Position numbers and translations under genes: made by a program. Below, piece by piece: positions 1 through 8,341 of a stretch of DNA of 26,337 nucleotides. Positions within the stretch are counted from its first letter, which is position 1. Every line of letters starts with the position of its first letter. Source of the stretch: Candidatus Melainabacteria bacterium (lineage in GTDB: Bacteria > Cyanobacteriota > Vampirovibrionia > LMEP-6097); contig JAPPOW010000033.1 in NCBI GenBank assembly GCA_028817775.1, forward strand, positions 1 to 26,337, written 5' to 3'. Under the pieces are notes generated by a model. The model was not told where the DNA came from and did not search any database. It worked only from the letters and a program-made list of their open reading frames with translations.

Positions 1-708
1 CTTATTAAAGAACTCATCTTCACCTTGAAGATACTTAACCCCACTATAGAATTTTGAGAAACTAAGCTGCGGCAAATCAATCAGTTTATTAGTAGGCAAA
101 AATGGTCTTGGGGTCTCAGCCTTAACTTCTAATATGGAGAATGGCACATGACCATAACTGCGCATTGGTGCCCTCAATAAACTACCTGGCTGAAAGCTAA
201 TCCTGGTATCTAAAGTAATACGATTATCAAACAATCTAAACCTGTGACGGTAGTATTGCACCAAAATTAATGGCTCTAGATTTACATAGTTAGTAGCTAG
301 CGAGCGGATTGCTAATGAGTCAATATCTTCTGGCCAAGGCTGAGACAATATATCTTTGACTGGTTGAGCCGGGAATGGAGCCTTGTACTTAAAAACAGCC
401 GAGAGCTGTTTTTCCTTGACTTGAATCTGCCCGCCATTGGAATAATCTTCATTAGAATAGAACCTTAGTCTGAATTTACGTTTGAGATTAGAACCATCCT
501 CACATTCATAAAATGATTTGAGATCGTAACTATCATAGTAGAGCGAGCTAACCCAGCCATCAGGATATGGATCGATATTACTGATGCTTGAACGCAAGTA
601 CTGCAGCACTTCTGGTACACGAGCATCTTCAACCAAGTACTTATACTCGTAATATTCAAAACCAGTCTCAGGCTTATGATCTTGATTAGACTCCAGCTGT
701 TTCATCAT
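1..708 (-). CDS. VTC-domain (polyphosphate polymerase-like) protein, 3' end beyond window
   Basis: Reading the minus strand from an ATG at 708 gives 236 uninterrupted codons to the window edge, so the C-terminus is missing. The translation has the layout of the VTC domain, the catalytic domain of eukaryotic Vtc4 polyphosphate polymerase, also found in many bacterial proteins. Visible are an N-terminal EYKYLV segment (about residue 20), a VSSLYYDSYD strand, the basic RKFRLRFYS strand (about 77-85), VKEKQ, then YYRHRF, ITLDTRISF and LEVKAE near the end. Alternating basic and acidic residues of this kind line the tunnel of triphosphate-tunnel enzymes. AAGGG lies just upstream of paired ATGs at 708 and 705. 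The start overlaps the end of the HAD gene by 23 nt, so it is the last visible gene of the operon. Polyphosphate synthesis is inferred from family; some bacterial members may instead act on other substrates. Confidence 0.8.
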   Translation of the reverse strand, partial: MMKQLESNQDHKPETGFEYYEYKYLVEDARVPEVLQYLRSSISNIDPYPDGWVSSLYYDSYDLKSFYECEDGSNLKRKFRLRFYSNEDYSNGGQIQVKEKQLSAVFKYKAPFPAQPVKDILSQPWPEDIDSLAIRSLATNYVNLEPLILVQYYRHRFRLFDNRITLDTRISFQPGSLLRAPMRSYGHVPFSILEVKAETPRPFLPTNKLIDLPQLSFSKFYSGVKYLQGEDEFFNK

Positions 709-1201
709 TACCCTTGTAAAACGTACTTCCTTCTATATCAAAGCCACCAAAAAATTTATGGCCAACATGCCTGCAGGCTTCAGCTACAGCGCGATTGCCA
801 CCAGTAGCTTCAGTGACAAAATCAGCTTTGGCTTTGGTCTCAGGGTCACCATTGGCTGGCGCAATACCATAAGCTACTTCTCTAAAAACCAAGAAATCAA
901 GAATCCCATCACCCATATAAATTACGTCCTTAGGATCGTAGCGCTCCTTAATCCAAGCAGCACGACGTGAAGTACTAACCAAGTCAATCTGGAACTTCAT
1001 ATCCTCCACTCTAGCTTTACTAATAGGGAAGCCGCGCTTGTCACCACTAACAAAACGAATCTCAAGTTGATCATTTAAAACTTTAAGTGCATCACTATCA
1101 TCAGCACCAAACTCTTTCATCACCTTGCCATCTTTTGTATAAAAGAAACGTCCTGTGTTAAGCACACCATCTACATCTAGGATAAAAACCTTAGGTTTCA
1201 T
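686..1201 (-). CDS. KdsC-like HAD phosphatase (class C0, no cap)
   Basis: This 171-residue protein is a minimal HAD-superfamily phosphatase of the KdsC type, cytosolic enzymes that dephosphorylate sugar-acid phosphates such as KDO-8-phosphate or appear fused to CMP-sialic acid synthetases. Motif I is DVDGVLN (Asp9 nucleophile, Asp11 acid/base). Motif II is the Ser in SGDKRG (about 52-57). A conserved Lys region follows, and motif IV is GDGILD (97-102). The tail APANGD...TEATGGNRAVAEACRHV matches the KdsC C-terminus, where the glycine-rich segment closes the active site of a neighbouring subunit. Length fits the family. The start codon overlaps the preceding membrane-protein gene by 11 nt, so translational coupling is likely. 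No KDO, sialic or pseudaminic acid synthase is visible in the window, so the exact substrate cannot be named. Placement in a glycan operon suggests a nucleotide-sugar role. Confidence 0.85.
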   Translation of the reverse strand: MKPKVFILDVDGVLNTGRFFYTKDGKVMKEFGADDSDALKVLNDQLEIRFVSGDKRGFPISKARVEDMKFQIDLVSTSRRAAWIKERYDPKDVIYMGDGILDFLVFREVAYGIAPANGDPETKAKADFVTEATGGNRAVAEACRHVGHKFFGGFDIEGSTFYKGNDETAGV

Positions 1202-2879
1202 TTTTTTTCTTCTCCATTAATTCAAAAGTCCTCTCTGTAAACAAAGCATAAGCCACTTTGTTTTGAATCAAGAAATCTTTCAAGAAAAACTTTTTCTTAG
1301 CAGCAAGCTGCCTAAGCAAGCCCATGTAGGGTTCGATATAGCTTGGTCTAGCCAAGTAAGCAGGATCATAGAAGCCAAGATGAGCAACTACATGGGTAAC
1401 CTTATTGTCTTTCATCATTTGACGCAGCTCCCCAGCACTACTGGCATAAACCATCTTCAAACTAAGCACATTACGGCGGCGCACCTCAGCCAGAACTTGC
1501 TTATTAAAAGAAGGGGTCGAGTGTTCATAACTCATAAATACACTGCGCTTAGCAATCGCTGAAGCCAGGTTAATATCAGGCAAGAGTGGGTGTCCTGCAA
1601 TCATGGCATCCTTTGGTAGATTACGATAGATATCTGCAACACCTTTATTCATCTTAACGTAGCGGGTGTATTGATTCTGCGGGCGACTAAAATGAAACCA
1701 GTAAACTGAAGCAACTAGCATCAACAAAGTGCTTGTAAGATATACTTTCTTTTCTGCTGGGTATTTTGACAAGAAAGTATCAACCACATCGCTGAGAATA
1801 AAATCAGAGACTGTCACCAAAGTAATAAGTGAAACTAACAAGAGCGGAATACCCAGAAATCTACTTGGCATGTAAAGTAGTGGGAACAATACTTGAGCCG
1901 CTACATAAAGCGCTAGAGAAGAGTAGAGCAAACAAGCTGGCATGCCGGTAAACAAACCCTCTATCTTATGTTTGTTACGATAGACCACCAAATAGAGCAA
2001 AGCTAAGCCTAGAGCCCAAAGCAGCACATTACTAATCTTGAGGAAACCAATCCCCAAACCCCAGTGCTCGTTATTCCACCAAGAACCGTCCCAGAGAGAT
2101 GAACCAAAGATCGGATGACGTCCCCCTGGCAAGAACTCTGGCAAGGTTTTCAATTCTTCAGTCGTATACCATTCAGAGTCAGCAAAAGGTAAACCTTTAG
2201 TCGTAAGCGGCAGGACCTTGTAGACAAGAAGCACTACAGCAGCATTGATCACCAACCAAGAACTTTGTGACTTGGCACCAAACTCAAACAACTGATCACG
2301 CTTGTTAAGAATCAAATCAAAACCTTCTATAGCAAAACAAATCAAGAATGCTATTGGACTAATAAATAAACTAGCTAAAGTAGCAAGGGATGCCCACCAA
2401 TCCTTGCCAGCTTGCTTGAGCCACATCACCAAGAGTACACAAATCCAAATGAAGGACCTTGCATACATAGCGGAAAGATGGTCAGTGCACCACAGTGTAG
2501 TAGCCAGGAGCAAAGCAAAAGCCAATGCTGGCGCTTGACGCTCACTGAGCCGCTCATAGAACAAGTAGCCAACTGCAGTAGTGAAACCCGCAAGAATAAT
2601 TGCTGCAAACTTGGTAAAGCCAACTAAGCTACCAGTAAAAGCTGGTGCAATCTTGTAAATAATCCACAATAATGGCAAGCGATCAAAACCACCAGAATAG
2701 ACGCTTGCAATAAAGTCATTAGGAAAAAGTTCAGGATCCCAAAAACGCCAAACCCAAAACATACTCTGACGGAAATCATCCTGCACCACAGTATCATCCG
2801 TGAGCACTGGTCCAACAACGAAGCTCGCTGCAAGTAGACCAATAGCAATAGCTAGCAAGAAGCCTTGGTAGCGCTTCAT
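1191..2879 (-). CDS. Polytopic membrane protein, GT-C glycosyltransferase-like
   Basis: The 562-residue product has about ten or more hydrophobic segments up to roughly residue 400, followed by a soluble C-terminal domain of about 150 residues (VADIYRNLPKDAMIAGHPLL...). After the first helix lies TVVQDDFRQSMFWVWRF followed by WDPELFPND. The QDD motif sits where GT-C lipid-linked-sugar transferases place their catalytic acidic residue in the first external loop. The same QDD..Q..FW...DPELFPND pattern is what I recall from uncharacterised cyanobacterial membrane proteins. The likely role is transfer of sugars from a polyprenyl-phosphate donor to surface glycan or protein at the outer face of the inner membrane; this is inference. 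The ATG overlaps the asnB stop by 4 nt (ATGA), and the 3' end overlaps the HAD gene, placing it inside the operon. Confidence 0.7.
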   Translation of the reverse strand: MKRYQGFLLAIAIGLLAASFVVGPVLTDDTVVQDDFRQSMFWVWRFWDPELFPNDFIASVYSGGFDRLPLLWIIYKIAPAFTGSLVGFTKFAAIILAGFTTAVGYLFYERLSERQAPALAFALLLATTLWCTDHLSAMYARSFIWICVLLVMWLKQAGKDWWASLATLASLFISPIAFLICFAIEGFDLILNKRDQLFEFGAKSQSSWLVINAAVVLLVYKVLPLTTKGLPFADSEWYTTEELKTLPEFLPGGRHPIFGSSLWDGSWWNNEHWGLGIGFLKISNVLLWALGLALLYLVVYRNKHKIEGLFTGMPACLLYSSLALYVAAQVLFPLLYMPSRFLGIPLLLVSLITLVTVSDFILSDVVDTFLSKYPAEKKVYLTSTLLMLVASVYWFHFSRPQNQYTRYVKMNKGVADIYRNLPKDAMIAGHPLLPDINLASAIAKRSVFMSYEHSTPSFNKQVLAEVRRRNVLSLKMVYASSAGELRQMMKDNKVTHVVAHLGFYDPAYLARPSYIEPYMGLLRQLAAKKKFFLKDFLIQNKVAYALFTERTFELMEKKKNET

Positions 2880-4780
2880 AAGCCAAACTCCTTAGCCCAT
2901 AGTTGGAAGCTGAGTAGTGACCAAAGCAATTTACGTTGATTCAATTCACCATTGACATGCTGGTCGATTAAAGTCTTAACGCCTTCATATTCAAATAAGC
3001 CTTGTTGTTCTAATCTATCTTTAGAGAGTAGATCCATCATGACTGGCTTAAGTGGGCCAGAGAGCCATTCAGAGAGCGGGATGCCAAAACCCTTCTTTGG
3101 TCTATCAATAATTTCATTCGGTAAGTATCTACGCGCTAGTTCTTTAAGAATATACTTACCAGTAAAACGTTTGAGTTTATACCTGTCAGGCAAAGCTGCA
3201 GCATACTCAACCATACGGTAATCCAAGAATGGTGCCCGGACTTCTAGTGAGTTCTGCATACTAGCTCTATCTACCTTGACTAATATATCTTCAGTTAGAT
3301 ACATCTTCTGACTTAAGTAAAGCAAGCGATCAAGCTCACCCATGATACTGACACGAGAGAGATAACGGCTGACATCTTCATAGGGGAAATCACCAACTAG
3401 TTTTGCTTGCATCTCTTGACTCAAGACTGATTCTTTCTCCTGATCAGTGAATCCTGCCATCCACTTGAAGAAGCGAATCTCACCAGCCACTCCAGCCCCG
3501 CGCAAGAATTGTCTGACCTTAAAATCAGCGCTCATATTCTTGTTTGAAGTGGGTAGCAAGCTGGAACCCTGTTGTAGAGTGCTACTTATAAACTCCCTAA
3601 TCTCATAAGGAATAATATTATAGATATTGACTAACTTATTAGCTAAATAAGTAGGATAGCCAGCGAATAACTCATCAGCACCATCGCCGCCAAGTACAGT
3701 CTTCATCTTAGAAGCAGCAATCTTAGAAACAAAGTAAGTTGGTACTAAGGAAGCGTCAGCCATCGGCTCATCCATAATCCCCCCTAGCTTATCGACTAAG
3801 CCAAGCATGTCATCAGCCGAGACATACTCGCTATGGTGATTCAGTCCAAACTTCTTAACAACGATATCTATGTATTCTGACTCATCGTAACTTTTCTCAT
3901 TGAAGTAAATCGAGAAACTATTAATCGGCTTACCCATCTGCTTGCAGGCTACAGCAGTAACCAAACTTGAATCAAGTCCACCACTAAGGAAAACTCCTAC
4001 TGGTACATCAGCCTGCAAACGCAGACGTACAGCATCATTCAATAATTTATCGATATCATCAATCGCCTGCTCTTCACTAGTCACCGGGCTGCCATGTAAC
4101 TGCGGGCTTGGGTAATTCCAATAGAAATCCTTATAGATATGATCCTTAGTTAGAACCATAAACTGACCAGCTTCAAGCTTATAAGTATCTTCAAAAATAG
4201 TGCAAGGACCAGGAATATACTCAAAGGTCATAAATTTATGCAAACCTTTGGCTGAGAGTTTCTTCTTGAAACGGGGGTGCTTCACTAATGACTTGAGCTC
4301 AGAAGAGAATACAATATCACCTTGATCCAAGTAGTAAAAGAGCGGTTTTTTACCAGCACGATCCCGTGCCATCACCAGCTCTTGCTTGCGTTTGTCCCAG
4401 ATAGCAAGCGCAAACATACCATTGAAGTGAGCAAAGCAATCAGTGCCATGCTTGCGGTACATGGCAAGAATAATTTCAGTGTCAGATTTAGTTTTAAACT
4501 CATAACCATCTTTAACTAGATCGTCTTTGAGTTCTTTGTAGTTATAAATCTCACCATTGAAGGTGATAGAAAGCTCACCCTGCACCTCGGTCATTGGTTG
4601 CTGACCATCACTCAAACCAACAATACTCAAACGAGTGTGACCAAAACTTACAGCGTCAACATGGTGTTGCCCCCACTCGTCAGGACCACGGTGTGACAGC
4701 ACGTCACACATAGCAGTTATTACTTGCGATTTATCATAATCGCTCTCGTTAAAATTAGTGAATCCTGCAATTCCGCACAT
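2876..4780 (-). CDS. asnB: Glutamine-hydrolysing asparagine synthetase / surface-glycan amidotransferase
   Basis: This is a full-length class II glutamine amidotransferase with an asparagine-synthetase domain. I take ATG at 4780 as the start, giving MCGIAGF, because the N-terminal nucleophile cysteine must be residue 2. An upstream TTG at 4789 would bury it. Visible motifs are LSHRGPDEWG, FNGEIYNY, SDTEI, RDRAGKKPLFYY, the ATP-pyrophosphatase loop SGGLDSS (about 266-272), RAPFLDYRMVEYA and FGIPLSEW. At about 634 residues it matches the long AsnB forms common in exopolysaccharide clusters. The reaction is ATP-dependent amidation of a carboxylate with glutamine-derived ammonia, in the cytosol. 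It may make free asparagine, but its position between a glycosyltransferase and a GT-C-like protein favours amidation of a sugar acid or glycan precursor. It overlaps the next gene by 4 nt. Confidence 0.9.
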   Translation of the reverse strand: MCGIAGFTNFNESDYDKSQVITAMCDVLSHRGPDEWGQHHVDAVSFGHTRLSIVGLSDGQQPMTEVQGELSITFNGEIYNYKELKDDLVKDGYEFKTKSDTEIILAMYRKHGTDCFAHFNGMFALAIWDKRKQELVMARDRAGKKPLFYYLDQGDIVFSSELKSLVKHPRFKKKLSAKGLHKFMTFEYIPGPCTIFEDTYKLEAGQFMVLTKDHIYKDFYWNYPSPQLHGSPVTSEEQAIDDIDKLLNDAVRLRLQADVPVGVFLSGGLDSSLVTAVACKQMGKPINSFSIYFNEKSYDESEYIDIVVKKFGLNHHSEYVSADDMLGLVDKLGGIMDEPMADASLVPTYFVSKIAASKMKTVLGGDGADELFAGYPTYLANKLVNIYNIIPYEIREFISSTLQQGSSLLPTSNKNMSADFKVRQFLRGAGVAGEIRFFKWMAGFTDQEKESVLSQEMQAKLVGDFPYEDVSRYLSRVSIMGELDRLLYLSQKMYLTEDILVKVDRASMQNSLEVRAPFLDYRMVEYAAALPDRYKLKRFTGKYILKELARRYLPNEIIDRPKKGFGIPLSEWLSGPLKPVMMDLLSKDRLEQQGLFEYEGVKTLIDQHVNGELNQRKLLWSLLSFQLWAKEFGL

Positions 4781-4896
4781 ACGCAACAATTAAGAAGCCA
4801 CGAAAAACTTCGTAGCCACTCAGAACCTTCAAGGGTTCTCCAGGACTAATGGTAACAGCTAAAACTAATACTGAGAACCAACTGAAGATAAACGCA
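4781..4896 (-). other. Intergenic gap inside glycan operon, two small dyads
   Basis: This 116-nt stretch is the largest gap in the otherwise overlapping minus-strand operon. It contains a 6-bp stem with a 6-nt loop (AGAACC...GGTTCT near 4822-4839). Closer to asnB is an imperfect dyad (GCCACGAA...TTCGTAGCC near 4797-4818). Neither has a convincing T-tract, so I do not call a terminator. They could attenuate or protect the mRNA between the glycosyltransferase and asnB. No clear -10/-35 pair or Shine-Dalgarno sequence for asnB was found here. Confidence 0.4.
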
Positions 4897-6027
4897 TTAT
4901 TTTTCTTCCAATAAATGCTGCTCTAATTTTTCAGTAGATCTCTGCCAGCTCAGCTCCGCTAGAACTGACCTACTTATACCCACCTCAATGCGAGCAGGGT
5001 CATGATAAAGATCTCTCAAGAGTTCAACATACTCCTTAGGACTATTAGTTTGCATAACATAGCCGCGGCGAGTCTCCTCAATAAAAAACCTAGTATCAGG
5101 AATATCATTCCCAAGAACATAAAGTCCAGAAGCTAGTGCTTCAACTAAGACATTAGAAACACCTTCAACTAAACTTGGGAAAATCAAAACATCACAGATT
5201 TCATAAAACTTAGCCAAGCTTGCTTTGTTAAGCCACTTGAGCATTGTCACCTTGTCCTGCAAACCATATTCATAGATCTTCGATTTGAACAAATCAAGAT
5301 CAGGCCCATCACCAACCATATAAAGATGGAGATTTAGATCGGGAGTTTCTTTCAAAATCTCTGGCAAGACCATAAAGTTCTTTTGGCTTTGGACCATACG
5401 TCCAACAAACAAGAGCTTCAATTCTTCACCAACAATTTTGGGTTTGTACAAATCAGTATCCAAACCATTAGGAATATTGATGGCTTCCTTCTCTTCATCA
5501 AGTAGCTTGTCGGTTAATTGCTTCAAGTAAGCGCCATTGGTGAAAACATGCTCAGCTTCTTCTAGAATCCGATCGGTGAGTGGTTGCAAGAAACTATGAT
5601 AGAAACTAGTAATGTGGACAAAACCTGGTATATCACCACCACGAGCAAAAACACTAAAGGGTACATCAAACCAAGCTTTGAGTGCTAAGCCAAGCAAACC
5701 AAAGGGACTGACAAAAAATATCAAAGCATGGTCAGGTCTAAACCTATCAACAATAGAGCCCAAAGAGAAAAGGGCAGCAAAGATAAAGAAGAACATTTCA
5801 AAGGGATTAGATTTATGAGCATGGTGGCGCTTGGCTGATAGCCTGATAATAGTCACGCCATTTCTAGTCTCACGTTCTGCTAAGTTTTTGTAACCCGCAG
5901 TCATCACTATCACCTTGTGACCCATCTTGGCTAATTCTTCAGCATAGTGACCAGCAGCATTAGCAGCACCACCACCGACTGGCGGAAACTCATGACTAAT
6001 AAGTAAAAAGCATTTGCTATCTGTCAT
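4897..6027 (-). CDS. GT4-family (GT-B fold) glycosyltransferase
   Basis: The 376-residue protein is a retaining glycosyltransferase of the GT4 type. The N-terminal Rossmann half begins FLLISHEFPPVGGGAANAAGHYAEELAKMGHKVIV, containing the glycine-rich acceptor loop. The C-terminal half has NIPNGLDTDLYKP, LLFVGRMVQSQKN, YMVGDGPD, DVLIFPSLVEGVSNVLVEALASGL (donor-binding E-x7-E region) and a final helix that wraps back. It should transfer a sugar from a nucleotide-sugar to a lipid-linked or protein-linked acceptor at the cytoplasmic face of the membrane. The donor cannot be predicted from sequence. ATG overlaps the methyltransferase stop by 4 nt. A 116-nt gap separates it from asnB downstream. Confidence 0.9.
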   Translation of the reverse strand: MTDSKCFLLISHEFPPVGGGAANAAGHYAEELAKMGHKVIVMTAGYKNLAERETRNGVTIIRLSAKRHHAHKSNPFEMFFFIFAALFSLGSIVDRFRPDHALIFFVSPFGLLGLALKAWFDVPFSVFARGGDIPGFVHITSFYHSFLQPLTDRILEEAEHVFTNGAYLKQLTDKLLDEEKEAINIPNGLDTDLYKPKIVGEELKLLFVGRMVQSQKNFMVLPEILKETPDLNLHLYMVGDGPDLDLFKSKIYEYGLQDKVTMLKWLNKASLAKFYEICDVLIFPSLVEGVSNVLVEALASGLYVLGNDIPDTRFFIEETRRGYVMQTNSPKEYVELLRDLYHDPARIEVGISRSVLAELSWQRSTEKLEQHLLEEK

Positions 6028-6875
6028 CGCGTACGACTAAAATACAATTCGTTATTCAATAAACCATTGTGACATTTCAATTTCTCTATATTTAAACCTT
6101 GAAATTTGAGGAGGTTAAACAAAGCGTCAGACTTAGCGTACTCGTAAGGATAGCCGCCAAGCCAATCCTTGATATCAACTGACCAAGACATACCACGTAA
6201 TTGTTTGTGGTTCTTGATCTGCTGGATCGGATTACGCAAAGTCAATAAGTAAACTAAAATCATTGCCGATTGAGCAGCAAGATCAATCAAGCCCTGAATA
6301 AAACCTGGCATGCTCATATAGAATTTTTTCTCCCAGAGCCAAAGCTTAGAATTACCTATACGTCCATCTGGCATAAACTGGAAACCATCTGCTTCGTTGT
6401 AGATTGCTATATAGAAACCACCACCCTTGGCAACTCTAGCAGCAGCATTATCAATTGCTTGCCACATAGAACCAGTGTGATGCAGCACTCCCCAAGAATA
6501 AACAAAATCAAACTCACCCAGTGAGTTCATAAAATCTTGATCCAATACTGAACCTTCAACTACTTGCCAATCATCAGGTGAACCAAGTGATTCATGCAGC
6601 TGACGACAACAAGCCACTGAGTTAGGATCAATATCCATACTGACAATTTTGCTAGCTCCAAGTTTACGCGCAGCCAGTGAGAACAAACCACTACCACAGC
6701 CAATATCCAAGAAGGTTTTGCCAGCAAGAGCGTCCTTACCACAAAAGACCTCTAAGGATTTAACTGCTTCAGCAACTCGCTCCTCATTGAGGTGCTTATC
6801 AATAAAGCTTTGCCAATTAGATCCAAAGCCAAAGGCTTTCTCGCCAGTAGATTCAACTATAACTTCCGCGCTCAT
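6024..6875 (-). CDS. Class I SAM-dependent methyltransferase
   Basis: The 283-residue protein has the class I Rossmann methyltransferase core. Motif I is LDIGCGSG (about 56-63). The acidic end of strand 2 is VSMDID (about 79-83). Then come WQVVEGSVLD, the motif IV region FDFVYSWGVLHHTGSMWQAI, and a post-motif with KGGGFYIAIYN. The pattern resembles UbiG/Methyltransf_11-like enzymes that act on small molecules or glycans rather than DNA or rRNA. A more hydrophobic segment (about 190-215, PGFIQGLIDLAAQSAMILVYLLTL) could contact membrane or a lipid-linked acceptor. It overlaps gltA upstream and the glycosyltransferase downstream by 4 nt each, so it is likely translated as part of the same message. 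A glycan O-methylation role is inference from context. Confidence 0.85.
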   Translation of the reverse strand: MSAEVIVESTGEKAFGFGSNWQSFIDKHLNEERVAEAVKSLEVFCGKDALAGKTFLDIGCGSGLFSLAARKLGASKIVSMDIDPNSVACCRQLHESLGSPDDWQVVEGSVLDQDFMNSLGEFDFVYSWGVLHHTGSMWQAIDNAAARVAKGGGFYIAIYNEADGFQFMPDGRIGNSKLWLWEKKFYMSMPGFIQGLIDLAAQSAMILVYLLTLRNPIQQIKNHKQLRGMSWSVDIKDWLGGYPYEYAKSDALFNLLKFQGLNIEKLKCHNGLLNNELYFSRTR

Positions 6876-8176
6876 CTCTGCTCAATTGAAACATATTCTT
6901 GCTCATTTGCGCCAGTATAAATCTGTCTTGGTCTGAAAATCTTCTTAGCACCACTATCACGCTGTTCTTTCCAGTGAGCTAACCAGCCAGGAATTCTACC
7001 AAGAGCAAACATCACAGTAAACATATCTACTGGAATATTGAGAGCTTTGTATATGATTCCAGAATAGAAATCAACATTAGGGTAAAGGTTACGACTAACA
7101 AAGTATTCATCCTTAAGCGCTTCTTCTTCAAGTCCGCGAGCAAGGTCAAGTAGTGGATCATTGATACCAAGCTTGCTAAGAACTTTCTCACATGATTGAG
7201 CCAAGATCTTAGCGCGAGGATCAAAGTTCTTGTAAACTCTATGACCGAAGCCCATTAACCTAATATTTGTCTTCTTGTCCTTAACTTTAGTCAAGAAACT
7301 CTTGTAATCATCACCACTGGCCTGGATACCATTAAGCATCTCTAATACCGCCTGGTTCGCGCCACCATGAAGTGGACCCCAAAGAGCAGAAATGCCAGCA
7401 GAAATTGCTGCATAGATACTAGCACCTGAACTTTGTACTGTACGCACTGTAGAGGTAGAACAATTTTGTTCGTGATCTGCATGCAAAATCAATAATTGGT
7501 TTACAACCCTAACAATATCCGGATCAATTTCATACGGCTCAGTAGGAACTGCAAACATCATATTGAGGAAGTTTGAACAGTAAGTTAGTGAGTTGTCTGG
7601 GTAAATCAATGGTTGACCGATTGATTTTTTATAAGAGAAAGCTGCAATAGTTCTCAACTTAGAAAGAATACGAATGATATCAAGATCAACTTGCTCATCA
7701 TCCGGCGTATCGTAAGACTTAGGATAGTAAGTAGAGAGTGAACAAGTCATTGCACTCAAGATTGCCATCGGGTGAGCTGAACTTGGGTAGCCGGCAAATA
7801 AGTGAATCATGTCCTCATGCAATAAAGAATGATTAGTTAAACCTGTTGAAAATTCTTCTAGCTCTGCTTTGTTTGGCAACTTGCCATAAATTAATAAGTA
7901 AGCGACTTCAACAAAGGTAGATCTTTCAGCCAAGTCCTCGATACCATAACCTCTGTATCGAAGTATTCCTTTTTCGCCATCAATGAATGTGATTGCACTT
8001 TGGCAGGAGCCGGTGTTAACAAAACCATTGTCCAATGTGATCATTCCGGTTTCTTTGCGCAGCGCTGCAATATCGATTGCCTGCTCGCCCTCGCTACCTT
8101 CAATAATCGGGCACTGTAAATCCTTGCCATCAATATTAATTTGTGCACTTGCTTGTGTCTGAGTTTTTGCGTTCAT
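6872..8176 (-). CDS. gltA: Citrate synthase
   Basis: This 434-residue protein is a full-length citrate synthase of the GltA type, condensing oxaloacetate and acetyl-CoA to citrate in the TCA cycle. Visible are the substrate-binding segment FNT-like SCQSAITFIDGEKGILRYRGY, GYPSSAHPMAIL, LLILHADHEQNCST, the catalytic GPLHGGANQ histidine, MGFGHRVYKNFDPRA (second histidine and arginine) and the catalytic Asp in NVDFYSG. The C-terminal GRIPGWLAHWKEQ with RPRQIYTG is typical of the Gram-negative, long form. ATG at 8176 follows GGGAAG about 10 nt upstream. Its stop overlaps the methyltransferase start by 4 nt (ATGA), so it heads the glycan operon, an unusual partnership. It is divergent from the symporter gene. 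Confidence 0.97.
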   Translation of the reverse strand: MNAKTQTQASAQINIDGKDLQCPIIEGSEGEQAIDIAALRKETGMITLDNGFVNTGSCQSAITFIDGEKGILRYRGYGIEDLAERSTFVEVAYLLIYGKLPNKAELEEFSTGLTNHSLLHEDMIHLFAGYPSSAHPMAILSAMTCSLSTYYPKSYDTPDDEQVDLDIIRILSKLRTIAAFSYKKSIGQPLIYPDNSLTYCSNFLNMMFAVPTEPYEIDPDIVRVVNQLLILHADHEQNCSTSTVRTVQSSGASIYAAISAGISALWGPLHGGANQAVLEMLNGIQASGDDYKSFLTKVKDKKTNIRLMGFGHRVYKNFDPRAKILAQSCEKVLSKLGINDPLLDLARGLEEEALKDEYFVSRNLYPNVDFYSGIIYKALNIPVDMFTVMFALGRIPGWLAHWKEQRDSGAKKIFRPRQIYTGANEQEYVSIEQR

Positions 8177-8341
8177 ATATCTAATCTTCCCATAACTGAG
8201 ATTTTTGATCTATTAAAATAGACCAAAGCCTCTTATCATGAATTAATCCACAGTGAGACAATACATATTTCTCCATCATTCATACTAGTTCCAGACCCGT
8301 CTGATACAATGATGGAGTTTTTTGAGGAGAATATTGTAACA
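8177..8341. promoter_or_regulatory. Divergent gltA / symporter control region
   Basis: On the plus strand an extended -10, TG-A-TACAAT, lies at 8302-8310, and GAGGAG at 8324-8329 precedes the symporter ATG at 8342. A dyad CAGAC-CC-GTCTG (8292-8303) directly abuts the -10 and could be an operator. On the gltA side there is a 14-bp perfect dyad TCTATT-AA-AATAGA (about 8210-8223). No strong -35/-10 pair for gltA could be picked out. The -10 placement is important because it excludes an in-frame ATG at 8309, which overlaps the -10 itself. Confidence 0.5.

Noticed and set aside
465..659. A 64-codon minus-strand frame near the window start
   Set aside because: It lies in another frame of the VTC-domain gene, whose translation shows clear family motifs across the same bases.
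4781..4789. Start of AsnB at TTG 4789
   Set aside because: It would add three residues before MCGIAGF and block the N-terminal cysteine needed for glutaminase activity.
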